Origin: Brevundimonas intermedia
GTDB lineage: Bacteria > Pseudomonadota > Alphaproteobacteria > Caulobacterales > Caulobacteraceae
Length of the DNA stretch: 64,000 nt
Assembly (NCBI RefSeq): GCF_027922165.1
Contig: NZ_BSFD01000004.1
Span: 148,645 to 212,644 of the forward strand
Direction: 5' to 3'
In this document: positions 20,858 through 30,154 of the stretch, one piece after another
Layout: every line of letters begins with the position of its first letter
How positions within the stretch are numbered: the stretch's first letter is position 1
Notes under the pieces: generated by a model
What the model was told of the DNA's origin: nothing
Databases searched by the model: none
What the model saw: only the letters and a program-made list of their open reading frames with translations
Program-made: the position numbers and the translations under genes

Positions 20858-20945
20858 CGCCTCGCCTCGCTCTTGAAATTCAACACGCCGGCCGCGCCGA
20901 CGCACCCCTTGCGTCCCCGCATAGCCGCTCAGCGCGAGTCCGTCG

Positions 20946-21677
20946 ATGACCCAGACCCAAACCGTCGCCCCCAATCGTGGTCCCGACGAACGGATCATCT
21001 GCGCTCTGGATGTGCCGACGGTCGCAGAGGCGGCCGCTCTGGTCGCGCGGGTGCAGGACGCGGTGGGCTTCTACAAGATCGGGCTGCAGCTGTTCGCGGC
21101 GGGCGGCATGGACTTGGCGCGCGACCTGAAGGCCGAGGGCCGCAAGGTGTTTCTGGACTGGAAGCTGCACGACATCGGCGCGACGGTCGAAAAGGCGGCG
21201 GCCAATCTGGCGGACGCGGGTTGCGATCTGCTGACGGTCCACGCCCGACCACAGGTGATGGCGGCGGCGGCGCGGGGCGTGGCGGGATCGAGGCTGAAAG
21301 TCCTGGGCGTGACGGTCCTGACCAGCCTGACGGCCGAGGATCTGGCCGCCGACGACCACAGTCTGTCGCCAGCCGAACTGGTCGAACGCCGTGTGCTCCA
21401 GGCGCTGGAGGCCGGGATCGACGGCGTGGTCTCCAGCCCCCACGAGGCGGCGCGGGTGCGCGAGATCGCCGCCGCGGCCGGCCGTCCGGACTTCCTGATC
21501 GTGACGCCGGGCGTAAGACCGGCGGGTTCCGCCCAGGACGACCAGGCGCGGGCGGCGACGCCCGAAGCCGCGCTTCAGGCCGGCGCCACCCATCTGGTGA
21601 TCGGTCGCCCGATCACGGCGGCGACCGATCCCCGGGCTGCAGCCCTGGCCGTGGCCGAAAGCATCGCCCTGATCTAG
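20946..21677 (+). CDS. pyrF: orotidine-5'-phosphate decarboxylase
   Basis: 243 residues. Catalyses the last step of UMP synthesis in the cytosol. The catalytic Lys-Asp motif is in FLDWKLHDIGATV, and the phosphate-binding segments are TPGVRPAGSAQDDQAR and VIGRPITAATDP. The ATG at 20946 lies 89 bases from the divergent MarC start. No other pyrimidine gene is nearby, as is usual for pyrF. Confidence 0.97.
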   Translation: MTQTQTVAPNRGPDERIICALDVPTVAEAAALVARVQDAVGFYKIGLQLFAAGGMDLARDLKAEGRKVFLDWKLHDIGATVEKAAANLADAGCDLLTVHARPQVMAAAARGVAGSRLKVLGVTVLTSLTAEDLAADDHSLSPAELVERRVLQALEAGIDGVVSSPHEAARVREIAAAAGRPDFLIVTPGVRPAGSAQDDQARAATPEAALQAGATHLVIGRPITAATDPRAAALAVAESIALI

Positions 21678-21680
21678 CAA

Positions 21681-22739
21681 TCAGCCGCGCTCGCCCGGCT
21701 CCTGTGCGTAGTGTTGGCGCGGCGGGGCCTGCGGCGCGACATAGTCAGGGGGCGGCAAGTCGCCGTAGTGGTCCTGAACCGGCGGCGGGGCGTGGACCTC
21801 GGGCGGCGCGACATAGATCTGGGCCGGGGCGACCTCGACCGGGGCGGGCTGAACATGAACCGGCGCCTGATCGATATAGACGGGACCGGCCGTCTCGATC
21901 TGGGGCGGCGCCAGATTGACCTGGCTGGGGGCGACATGGATGCGCTGCGGCCCGATATTGACCGGCGGCGCCTGCACATAGACGGGCGGTTGTTCGATAT
22001 AGACCGGCGGGCCGGTCACGATCTCGGGCGGTGCGATGTTCACCTGGGACGGGGCGACATAGATCCGTTGAGGCGCGACGTAGACGGGCGGACCCTGAAC
22101 CTGAACCGGGGCCTGCTGATAGGCGCGCTCCTCGTAATAGTCGCCTTGCTCGTAGCCCCGATGGTCATAGGACTGCTCGTACCGCTCCTGATAACGGCCT
22201 TCGTATCGGTCTTCGCGGTAGGTCGGGCGCGGGGCGGGGCGGCAGTCGCAGTCGGCCGGGCGCTGCGGCTGATAAGGACGCCAGCCGATATAGTCGCGTC
22301 CGAAGCCATAGACGGGATAGCCGACCGGGGCGCTGACCGGGGCCGGGCCGACGAAGTTCACGGGCGGGCCGGGAATATAGCCGCCCGAGTATCCGCCGTC
22401 GGCGTAACCGCCGCCCCCGACATAGGTCACGCCGCCGCCGCTGGAGCCATGGCTGATGCTCGATGAATGGGAATAGGCGCGGGCGTTGATCGCCGAATAG
22501 GCGGACGCCCCGGCGTAGGCCGAGGCGTTGGCCCCCGCATTCACGTTCACATTGACGTTGCTGTTGTAGCTCCCGCCGTGATGCCCCCCGCCCGAGTGGC
22601 CGCCGCCGCCCTGATGGCCGCCCCCTCCGCCGCAGCTTCCACAGCCGCCATGGCCGCCCGACGGCCCCCCGGCCAGGGCGGGCGCGGCGGAAAGCAGAAG
22701 GGCCGCCGACGCGGCGGCGATCATGGACTGTATCGTCAC
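21681..22739 (-). CDS. secreted Gly-rich protein with a Pro-x-x-Val-x-Val heptad-like repeat region
   Basis: 352 residues, no family recognised. The GTG at 22739 has AAAGGAG 8 bases upstream and gives a signal peptide (MIAAASAALLLSAAPALAGG). Then come a Gly/His/Cys-rich segment (GGCGSCGGGGGHQGGGGHS), an Asn/Ala/Ser segment with alternating VNVNVNAGANASAYAGAS, a Tyr/Arg/Glu-rich segment (YEGRYQERYEQSYDHRGYEQ) and a C-terminal region of about 110 residues built from a 6-8 residue unit such as PPVYVAP, QRIYVAP, SQVNIAP, PPEIVTG. The alternating V/I pattern suggests repeated short beta-strands. A cell-surface or extracellular structural role is a guess. Confidence 0.8.
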   Translation of the reverse strand: MTIQSMIAAASAALLLSAAPALAGGPSGGHGGCGSCGGGGGHQGGGGHSGGGHHGGSYNSNVNVNVNAGANASAYAGASAYSAINARAYSHSSSISHGSSGGGVTYVGGGGYADGGYSGGYIPGPPVNFVGPAPVSAPVGYPVYGFGRDYIGWRPYQPQRPADCDCRPAPRPTYREDRYEGRYQERYEQSYDHRGYEQGDYYEERAYQQAPVQVQGPPVYVAPQRIYVAPSQVNIAPPEIVTGPPVYIEQPPVYVQAPPVNIGPQRIHVAPSQVNLAPPQIETAGPVYIDQAPVHVQPAPVEVAPAQIYVAPPEVHAPPPVQDHYGDLPPPDYVAPQAPPRQHYAQEPGERG

Positions 22740-22804
22740 GGGACAGACTCCTTTGGGTTGTCCCGGTTCAGGCAAGTGCCGCGCCCGGCTGGCGCCGCCG
22801 TCGG

Positions 22805-23074
22805 TCAGAAATCGACGGCCAGGCCCTTTTTCTCCCAGTCGCCGTAGCGGGTGGGTTCGGGTCCGGACGGACCGCCGTATTCGCTGGCGCTTTCGGTGCT
22901 CTGCTCGGCCGCGCGACGATCGGCCGCTTCCAGCAAAGCACGCCGCGCGACCTCGCTTAGCGGCTTCTGGGGCGTCGCATGCGGGATGTCGGCGTTGAAA
23001 ACGGGCGCATTCTCGTTGTCGGCGGCTGCGCCGTCCGTATCGGGGCCCGTATCGGGGGTGGGATGTTCGGTCAC
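22805..23074 (-). CDS. DUF1674 / succinate dehydrogenase assembly factor 4 homologue
   Basis: 89 residues from a GTG at 23074 with GGGAG 8 bases upstream. The C-terminus RYGDWEKKGLAVDF is the DUF1674 signature shared with mitochondrial SDHAF4, which binds and protects the flavinylated SDHA subunit. The N-terminal two thirds are acidic and probably disordered, then a helix LSEVARRALLEAADRRAAEQ. A longer frame to 23191 would overlap the divergent htpX start and is less likely. The sdh genes are not in the window. Confidence 0.85.
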   Translation of the reverse strand: MTEHPTPDTGPDTDGAAADNENAPVFNADIPHATPQKPLSEVARRALLEAADRRAAEQSTESASEYGGPSGPEPTRYGDWEKKGLAVDF

Positions 23075-23168
23075 AGGTCGGCTCCCTTGAGGGCGGCGTC
23101 TCGTAGCCTCAAATAGTCGATTGAAGCCGTGGCGCCAGAAAAACCGGTCGATCGCGGACGGAACGACG

Positions 23169-24143
23169 ATGAACCATCTGAAGACCTTCATCCTGCTGGC
23201 CGCCCTGACCGCCCTGTTCGGGGGCGTCGGCTATCTGATCGGCGGCGCGACGGGCATGGCCATCGCCCTGGTGTTTGCTGGCGGCATGAACCTGTTCAGC
23301 TACTGGAACGCCGACAAGATCGTGTTGAAGATGTACCGGGCCCAGCCGGTCGACGAGCAGCACCCCAACGCCGTGGTGCGCAACTATGTCGCCGACGTGC
23401 GCCAGATGGCGCGCGCCGCGGGCCTGCCCCAGCCCCAGGTCGCCATTATTCCCAACGATCAGCCGAACGCCTTCGCCACCGGCCGCAATCCCGAACGGGC
23501 CGCCGTCTGCGCCACCACGGGCCTGCTGGACATGTTGACGCGGGAAGAGGTGCGCGGGGTGATGGCGCACGAACTGGCGCATGTGAAGAACCGCGACACC
23601 CTGATCATGACGGTGACGGCCACCATCGCCGGCGCCATCGCAGCCCTGGCCAATTTCGCCCTCTTCTTCGGCGGTGGCGACGACCGGGAGCGGCCGGGCG
23701 GGATCATCGGGACCCTGGCCCTGATGATCCTGGCGCCCATGGCGGCCGGCCTGGTGCAGATGGCCATCAGCCGGGGGCGCGAATATGAGGCCGACCGCGT
23801 CGGCGCCGAAATCGCCGGCGACCCCCAGGCCCTGGCCTCGGCCCTTCAGAAGATCGACGCCTACGCCAAGCGAATCCACAATCCCACGGCCGAGCGAAAT
23901 CCCGCTTCAGGCCAGATGTTCATCATCAACCCCTTGGCCGGACGCGGCGCCGACAACCTGTTCTCGACCCACCCGGCCACCGGCAATCGCGTGAAGGCGT
24001 TGATGGATTTGGGACTGAAGATGGGCGTGCGGCCCCGCGCCTTTGTAGAATCGGCGGCCGCATCAGCCGTGCCGGTCACCCCCGTCCGCACGACCACCGG
24101 CGTGCCTCCCACTCCGGTCAAGCCGAACGGTCCCTGGGGCTGA
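23169..24143 (+). CDS. htpX: membrane zinc metalloprotease HtpX
   Basis: 324 residues, M48 family inner-membrane protease for quality control of membrane proteins. Two N-terminal spans ([37 protein letters not shown]) precede the active site [12 protein letters not shown] (HExxH). Two more spans follow, then the third zinc ligand region [13 protein letters not shown]. The tail ([21 protein letters not shown]) is Pro/Thr rich. The ATG at 23169 fits homologues better than an upstream frame to 23121. It is often stress induced in other bacteria; I see no clear promoter here. Confidence 0.95.
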   Translation: MNHLKTFILLAALTALFGGVGYLIGGATGMAIALVFAGGMNLFSYWNADKIVLKMYRAQPVDEQHPNAVVRNYVADVRQMARAAGLPQPQVAIIPNDQPNAFATGRNPERAAVCATTGLLDMLTREEVRGVMAHELAHVKNRDTLIMTVTATIAGAIAALANFALFFGGGDDRERPGGIIGTLALMILAPMAAGLVQMAISRGREYEADRVGAEIAGDPQALASALQKIDAYAKRIHNPTAERNPASGQMFIINPLAGRGADNLFSTHPATGNRVKALMDLGLKMGVRPRAFVESAAASAVPVTPVRTTTGVPPTPVKPNGPWG

Positions 24144-24229
24144 TCGCCGCAGCCCAAGATCGAGCTTTGCGGTTTGCACTTCGCCGCCGGATCATTTCAG
24201 ATGCGCCCTGTTCAGTTTCAGGGGATCTC

Positions 24230-25834
24230 ATGTCGCGTCTGCTTGCCTTCGTTTCCGCCGCCGCTCTTCTGGCCACGCCCGTCGCCGCCCAGTCGGTGGA
24301 CCGGGTCGCCGTCAACGGCATCATCGACCAGGGGCTGAACCACAGCCAGGTCATGCAGACTGCCGCCTATCTGACCGACCGGATCGGCGGGCGGATGACC
24401 AATTCCCCACAGATGCGCGAGGCCGAGCAGTGGACCCAACAGCAGTTTCGCGACTGGGGCCTGTCCAATGTCCGCGCCGAGGGGTTCGAGTTCGGCCGGG
24501 GCTGGTCCATCGTCCGCGCCAGCGCCCGCATGACGGCGCCGCGCCCGCTGGACCTGCGCGCCATCCCGGTGGCCTGGACCCCGTCGACCAATGGCACCAT
24601 TAGCGGCGGGGTGATCGTCGCCCCGATCTCCAAGGTCGAGGACTTCGACAAATGGCGCGGCAAGCTGTCCGGCAAGATCGTCATGCTGTCGCAACCCGGC
24701 ACGGGGTCCGAGCCGACGGAACCGGCCTTCAAACGCTGGACCAGCGCCGAACTGGCCGAGCGGAACACCTATTCCCAGCCGCAGTATTCCCCCATCGCCA
24801 TCCAGAAGCAGCTGGAGACCGCCGACTTCGCCGCCAAGCTGGACGCCTTCCTGGTCGAACAGGGCGCCCTGGCCTGGGTGAAGATCTCCCAGCGTGACGG
24901 CGGCCTGCTGCACGGCACGGGCTATACCTATCAGGTCGGCGCCACGCCGAAGCTGGCGGGGATGGAGCTGGCGGCCGAGGACTATCGTCGCCTGGCGCGC
25001 CTGGCCCTGACGGACACGCCGCCGACCCTGGAGCTGACCAGCGAGGTCCGGTTCCACGACGAGGACGTCAACGCCTACAACATCCTGGCCGACATCCCCG
25101 GCACGGCGCGGGGCGCTGAATATGTCATGGCCGGCGCCCATCTGGATTCCTGGGTCGCCTCTGACGGCGCCGTGGACAATGCGGCGGGCAGCGCGGTCGT
25201 CATGGAGGCGGCGCGCATCCTGAAGACCCTGGGCGTGCGGCCCAAACGCACCATCAGGTTCGCCCTGTGGAACGGCGAGGAACAGGGTCTGCTGGGCTCT
25301 TTGGCCTATGTCGACCGCCATCTGGCGACCCGCGCCCCGGCGACCGATCCGGCCTGGGCCAATCTGCCGAACAACCGCACCTGGCGGAACCGCTGGCCGG
25401 TCGAGCCGCGCGAGGGTCACGGCGATCTGGTCGCCTATTTCAACCTCGACAACGGCTCGGGCAAGATCCGCGGCGTCAACGCCGAGGGCAATGTCGCGGT
25501 CGCCCCGATCTTCCAGGAGTGGCTGTCGCCCTTCGCCAGCATGGGGGCGACCACGGTCTCGCTGCGGCCGTCGGGCGGCACCGACCACGTCTATATGCAG
25601 GCCGTCGGCATCCCCGGCTATCAGTTCATCCAGGACCCGCTCGACTATTCCAGCCGCCTGCACCACACCAGCATCGACTCCTATGACCACCTCAAGCCGG
25701 AAGACATGCGTCAGGCTGCCATCATCCTGGCCAGCTTCCTTCTGAACGCCGCCAACCGCGATGAACCCCTGCCGCGCATGCCGCTGCCGACCCAACCGAC
25801 GCCGACGGATCCGTTCGAATATCCGGCGGACTGA
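24230..25834 (+). CDS. secreted M28 family peptidase, carboxypeptidase Q-like
   Basis: 534 residues with a signal peptide (MSRLLAFVSAAALLATPVAAQ). A PA-like insertion (about 120-280) precedes the M28 core, with metal and catalytic motifs GAHLDSW, AVDNAAGSA, NGEEQGLLGS, FNLDNGSG and GGTDHVYMQ. The length and layout resemble plasma glutamate carboxypeptidase (carboxypeptidase Q). AGGGG precedes the ATG at 24230. With the M28 enzyme at 15608 and the M2 peptidase at 50520 it suggests that the organism feeds on peptides. Confidence 0.92.
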   Translation: MSRLLAFVSAAALLATPVAAQSVDRVAVNGIIDQGLNHSQVMQTAAYLTDRIGGRMTNSPQMREAEQWTQQQFRDWGLSNVRAEGFEFGRGWSIVRASARMTAPRPLDLRAIPVAWTPSTNGTISGGVIVAPISKVEDFDKWRGKLSGKIVMLSQPGTGSEPTEPAFKRWTSAELAERNTYSQPQYSPIAIQKQLETADFAAKLDAFLVEQGALAWVKISQRDGGLLHGTGYTYQVGATPKLAGMELAAEDYRRLARLALTDTPPTLELTSEVRFHDEDVNAYNILADIPGTARGAEYVMAGAHLDSWVASDGAVDNAAGSAVVMEAARILKTLGVRPKRTIRFALWNGEEQGLLGSLAYVDRHLATRAPATDPAWANLPNNRTWRNRWPVEPREGHGDLVAYFNLDNGSGKIRGVNAEGNVAVAPIFQEWLSPFASMGATTVSLRPSGGTDHVYMQAVGIPGYQFIQDPLDYSSRLHHTSIDSYDHLKPEDMRQAAIILASFLLNAANRDEPLPRMPLPTQPTPTDPFEYPAD

Positions 25835-25867
25835 GCCGTTTGGACGCCTGGCCTCGGTGTTCCGAAG

Positions 25868-26277
25868 TCAGGCGTTCCTCAGCCGAGGCATTTGGGAGGA
25901 CAGCACCTCGACGCAGGCGTCGCGCCCGCAGACCAAATAGTGAGCGAGGTCTTCCGTATAGCCGCTGATGCTGGTCGCGAATTCGGTCAGATAGAGGCTG
26001 GTCTCGACCTGATACAGGTCGCCCACGGCGACGCCCTCCCGATCTCGGGCGGCCCAATAGCCAAGCATGTCTCTTTCGTCCTGGACGCGGAAGCTGGCGG
26101 CTTGATCAAAGATCACAGCCGCCGTCATGCCGGACAGGTGCTCCAGTTTGATCTCCAGTCGCCAGTCCGTGACGCGCCCATAGGCGACGCCGATCACGTC
26201 CCAAAGGTTCTTGATGCCGAATTGGTCCAGCCCAACGTTGATCAGGCGAAACCCTGACGGCGTCGGCTGTACGGGCT

Positions 26278-26281
<4 letters not shown>
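25868..26281 (-). CDS. hypothetical protein coupled to acetyl-CoA acetyltransferase
   Basis: 137 residues, not recognised. The best start is a TTG at 26281, which forms a TTGA overlap with the stop of the upstream thiolase gene, so translation is probably coupled. The product is soluble and mixed in character, with the strand- and helix-like segments [40 protein letters not shown] and [19 protein letters not shown]; the two cysteines are VCGRDACVE near the end. There is no signal peptide or membrane segment. The start is uncertain because no later ATG gives a plausible full domain. Confidence 0.6.
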
Positions 26282-27453
<1,172 letters not shown>

Positions 27454-27609
27454 GAGGATTTCACGCTCTGGAGAATATCGAGTGGCTGTTTTGCCGCATA
27501 CGCGAGGGTTCGTCACCTGGGTGCAGAAAAGTGACCCGGGATTCAGCCATTCGTCACCCTGATGGCGCATTGTCCAGGAACATTACGGACGATCCTGGAT
27601 TGATTGGCC

Positions 27610-28323
27610 ATGCTCCGCACGCTGAAACGCCTAGTCTCCCACGTCTGCACGCCGGACGAGCTGGACATGATCGAGCATTACCAGACGCGCGCCGAGAAGC
27701 TGGCTGACCTCTGGGTCCATGTCGTCGGCCTGATGCTGGCCGCGGTCGGGGGCGTGATCCTGGCGGGTCTGGCGGGGGTCTACACCGGGATCGGCGGGGT
27801 GCTCGCCACGGCCGTCTACGCCCTGTGCCTGATCGGAATGCTCACGGCCTCGACCATCTACAACTGGACCAATCCCTGCGCGGCGCGGCCGGTGCTGCGC
27901 CGGCTGGACGAGGCGGCGATCTTCCTGATGATCGCCGGCAGCTACACCCCCTTCACCACCCAGAGATTCGAAGGCGCCTGGTCGGTGGGCTTCACCGCCC
28001 TGATCTGGACTCTGGCCTTTGGCGGCGCCGCCGTGAAGCTGTTCGCGCCCCGCATCTCCGACAAGTTCTGGAGCGGCGTCTATGTGGTGTTCGGCTGGCT
28101 GGCGGTCGCCGCGCTGAAGCCGATGGTCGAGACGGTCCACCCGATCGCCCTGGGCCTGCTGGTGATCGGCGGCCTGATCTATACGGCCGGGGTCTTCGTC
28201 TTCGTCAGCCCCAAGGTCCGTTTCCGTCGCGCCATCTGGCACGGGTTCGTCGTCACCGGCGCCACGGTCCACTGGACCGCCGTGCTGGTCGGCGTGGTGC
28301 TGGCCCCCGCCATGAGCCACTGA
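27610..28323 (+). CDS. hemolysin III family (PAQR-type) membrane protein
   Basis: 237 residues with about seven membrane spans. Members of the YqfA/hemolysin III branch of the PAQR superfamily carry conserved Asp/His residues; here GSYTPFTTQRF, the span just before the end and the C-terminal IWHGFVVTGATVHW fit. The ATG at 27610 follows a TTG at 27604 in the same frame. Despite the name, haemolysis is unlikely in this setting; the true role (perhaps membrane lipid or zinc-linked hydrolase activity) is unknown. Confidence 0.9.
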   Translation: MLRTLKRLVSHVCTPDELDMIEHYQTRAEKLADLWVHVVGLMLAAVGGVILAGLAGVYTGIGGVLATAVYALCLIGMLTASTIYNWTNPCAARPVLRRLDEAAIFLMIAGSYTPFTTQRFEGAWSVGFTALIWTLAFGGAAVKLFAPRISDKFWSGVYVVFGWLAVAALKPMVETVHPIALGLLVIGGLIYTAGVFVFVSPKVRFRRAIWHGFVVTGATVHWTAVLVGVVLAPAMSH

Positions 28324-28411
28324 GGCCGTCCGGAGGCTGCGCTTTTACGGCCTCTGGCGCTTCGCGTCGCAACGGAGGATAGTGACGCGTTGCAACATCG
28401 CGAGAACAAGC

Positions 28412-29050
28412 GTGGCTGACGAAAAGACCAAGGGCGGAAAGAACGGCGACGGCGCACAGGTCGTCATCAAGAAGTACGCGAACCGCAGGCTCTACAATAC
28501 CCGGACCAGCGCCTATGTGACGCTGGAGGACCTCGCCGCCATGGTGCGCGAGGGGACCGAGTTCGTCGTCTATGACGCCAAGACGAACGACGACCTGACC
28601 CGTCAGATCCTGACCCAGATCATCTTCGAGGAAGAAAGTCGGGGCGAGGCCCTGCTGCCGGTGCAGTTCCTGCGGCAGCTGATCGGATTCTACGGCGGGC
28701 AGATGCAAGGCGTTCTGCCCTCCTATCTGGAGATGTCGCTGGCGAATTTCGGTCGGCAGCAGGAACAGTTCGCCAGCCAGATGAGCCGCGCCTTCGGGAC
28801 GGGTTCGGGAGCCAGCCTGATGGAAGAGGCGGCCAAGGCCAATATGGCCATGTTCGAGCGGGCCATGCAGATTTTCCCCGCTTTCGGCTATTCCCGGACC
28901 GAGCCTACCCCTCAGGCGGCCGGCGCCGAATCCAAGGATGAGACGCCGCCCGCTGCGGCGGCCCCTGACGCCCTGGACGAGATGCGGCGCCAGATGGACG
29001 AGATGCGCGCCCAGATCGATCGTCTGGCGGGCGGATCCAAGACGAAATGA
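28412..29050 (+). CDS. phaR: polyhydroxyalkanoate synthesis repressor PhaR
   Basis: 212 residues. The N-terminal PHB/PHA accumulation regulator DNA-binding domain contains VVIKKYANRRLYNTRTSAYVT, and the following domain LPVQFLRQLIGFYGGQMQG is diagnostic. The C-terminal part is Ala/Pro-rich and ends in a helix MRRQMDEMRAQIDRLAGG. The GTG at 28412 resembles homologues; an in-frame GTG at 28382 has GGAGG only 3 bases upstream and is a less likely alternative. PhaR represses phasin and PHA genes and is released by binding PHA. Its end overlaps the next gene by 4 bases (ATGA). Confidence 0.92.
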   Translation: MADEKTKGGKNGDGAQVVIKKYANRRLYNTRTSAYVTLEDLAAMVREGTEFVVYDAKTNDDLTRQILTQIIFEEESRGEALLPVQFLRQLIGFYGGQMQGVLPSYLEMSLANFGRQQEQFASQMSRAFGTGSGASLMEEAAKANMAMFERAMQIFPAFGYSRTEPTPQAAGAESKDETPPAAAAPDALDEMRRQMDEMRAQIDRLAGGSKTK

Positions 29051-29406
29051 CCGACCGGATCCAGGCGGTCGGCGGCCCCGAGCGGGTGGACCGGCGAGAC
29101 GGGGAGCGGCGCGAGCGGGAACGCCGCGCCCAGCAGGCCGCCTCGCGCGCCCTGGTCCCAAGCGAGACCCCTGAACCCGAGTTCAAGCCGGACGCCGGCC
29201 CGGCAAGACCTGCCGTCCATGCAGCCATCGATCCCGGCGCGGCGGCCTTCGTCGCCCAGCAGATGGGACAGCGCGGACAGAAGCGGGGCCTGCGCGGCGG
29301 TCCGCCGGTGCTGGACGCGGCCCGCGCCGCCTATCTGGGAACCGAATACTCCGGCGAGGCCGAGCGTCGTCCGCCGACCGGCAAGGCCGCCAAGACCGAC
29401 ATCTGA
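29047..29406 (+). CDS. hypothetical protein coupled to phaR
   Basis: 119 residues, overlapping the phaR stop by 4 bases. The first third is very Arg/Glu-rich (RRDGERRERERRAQQ). The conserved-looking core is AAFVAQQMGQRGQKRGLRGG followed by PPVLDAARAAYLGTEYSG. I recall this core in Caulobacterales proteins, but no function is assigned. It is probably cytosolic. Coupling to phaR suggests, but does not show, a link to PHA control. Confidence 0.8.
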   Translation: MTDRIQAVGGPERVDRRDGERRERERRAQQAASRALVPSETPEPEFKPDAGPARPAVHAAIDPGAAAFVAQQMGQRGQKRGLRGGPPVLDAARAAYLGTEYSGEAERRPPTGKAAKTDI

Positions 29407-29463
29407 GGCGGCGGCACGGGGCTTGCTGGGACGGGGGCAGACCGCCTCTTTTCGGACCAGCCC

Positions 29464-29541
29464 ATGCCCGCCGCATTCAGCCTCGCCGCCAAGGTTTTCG
29501 ACGTCGCCGTCGTGGCCCTGATCTTCACGGCTTTTTCTTAG
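29464..29541 (+). CDS. possible 25-residue hydrophobic peptide
   Basis: A short frame MPAAFSLAAKVFDVAVVALIFTAFS that could be a single membrane span with one Lys near the N-terminus. It lies 57 bases after the phaR partner gene and ends directly before the tandem hairpin repeats at 29542-29629. No good ribosome site is visible upstream. It may be a real small membrane protein or chance. Confidence 0.3.
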   Translation: MPAAFSLAAKVFDVAVVALIFTAFS

Positions 29542-29629
29542 AGGCCTATCGCCTTGTTAGGGGCCTACCGCCCTATCGGGCTGCTTGAGGCCGTATGGGG
29601 CCTACCGCCCTGTCGGGCGACTTGAGGCC
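29542..29629. repeat. tandem GC-rich hairpin repeats between convergent genes
   Basis: Two 33-bp copies (29560-29592 and 29597-29629) with a 37-bp period, differing at three positions, plus a degenerate partial copy from 29542. Each has a core GCCC-TNTC-GGGC hairpin flanked by GGCC/GGCC ends. They lie between the forward phaR operon and the reverse membrane gene ending at 29641, so they could act as a bidirectional transcription stop. Confidence 0.7.
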
Positions 29630-29640
29630 TGATGAAGCCG

Positions 29641-30063
29641 TCAGTTCCCGAGGTCGAAATCCTTGCGGGACGAGATGATGGTGACGATGAAACCCGCCAG
29701 CACATCGAGCAGGATCATCACCACGATCAGGAAGAAGGTCGAGGTCGCAAAGCCACGGATCAGCAGGAATTCGACCAAGACCACGATGAACAGGACCATC
29801 GACAGGGCGTGATTGACGATGGCCACCTTCTGGCTGGAGGTCGATTTGATCAGCTCGAAGAACAGCAGGATCAGACCCAGGAACAGGATCAGGTCGCCCG
29901 AGCCGATGTTCCATTGGGCGCCCGAGGCCATGGGGATGGAGAACAGCGGGTCGCGCAACAGGGCGTCGGCCTGGGCCATGCCGACATTGCTCGAGTCGCC
30001 GAACAGTACGACGATATTGTACAGGATCACCGGGATCAGAAGCAGGGGTATGGCGATGAGCAT
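29641..30063 (-). CDS. hypothetical four-span membrane protein
   Basis: 140 residues. Predicted spans are AIPLLLIPVILYNIVVLF, LILFLGLILLFFELIK, ALSMVLFIVVLVEFLLI and TFFLIVVMILLDVLAGFIVTII. GGGGAGGA precedes the ATG at 30063 at good spacing. The segment between spans one and two (DPLFSIPMASGAQWNIGSGDL) is periplasmic or loop. I recognise similarity in style to small conserved alphaproteobacterial membrane proteins, but no named family. Function unknown. Confidence 0.82.
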   Translation of the reverse strand: MLIAIPLLLIPVILYNIVVLFGDSSNVGMAQADALLRDPLFSIPMASGAQWNIGSGDLILFLGLILLFFELIKSTSSQKVAIVNHALSMVLFIVVLVEFLLIRGFATSTFFLIVVMILLDVLAGFIVTIISSRKDFDLGN

Positions 30064-30154
30064 GGCGGTCCTCCCCGGCGCAATGGCTGCGCTTGTTAAC
30101 CCTGATTACCGCCTTTTCTCCCCGTTCGCCACGACGGAGGTGTGACGGCGGGTC

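Noticed and set aside
20075-21919. 614-codon forward frame over MarC, pyrF and the repetitive protein
   Set aside because: Crosses three real genes on both strands; the translation is a Gly/Arg/Pro-rich shadow.
25844-25875. Hairpin ACGCCTG/CAGGCGT at the convergent end of the M28 and hypothetical genes
   Set aside because: The stem overlaps a stop codon, the loop is 18 bases and there is no T-run, so I do not call a terminator.
27509-27558. Two TTCGTCACC direct repeats upstream of the thiolase gene
   Set aside because: Only two copies 41 bases apart in a GC-rich region; could be chance, no known site matched.
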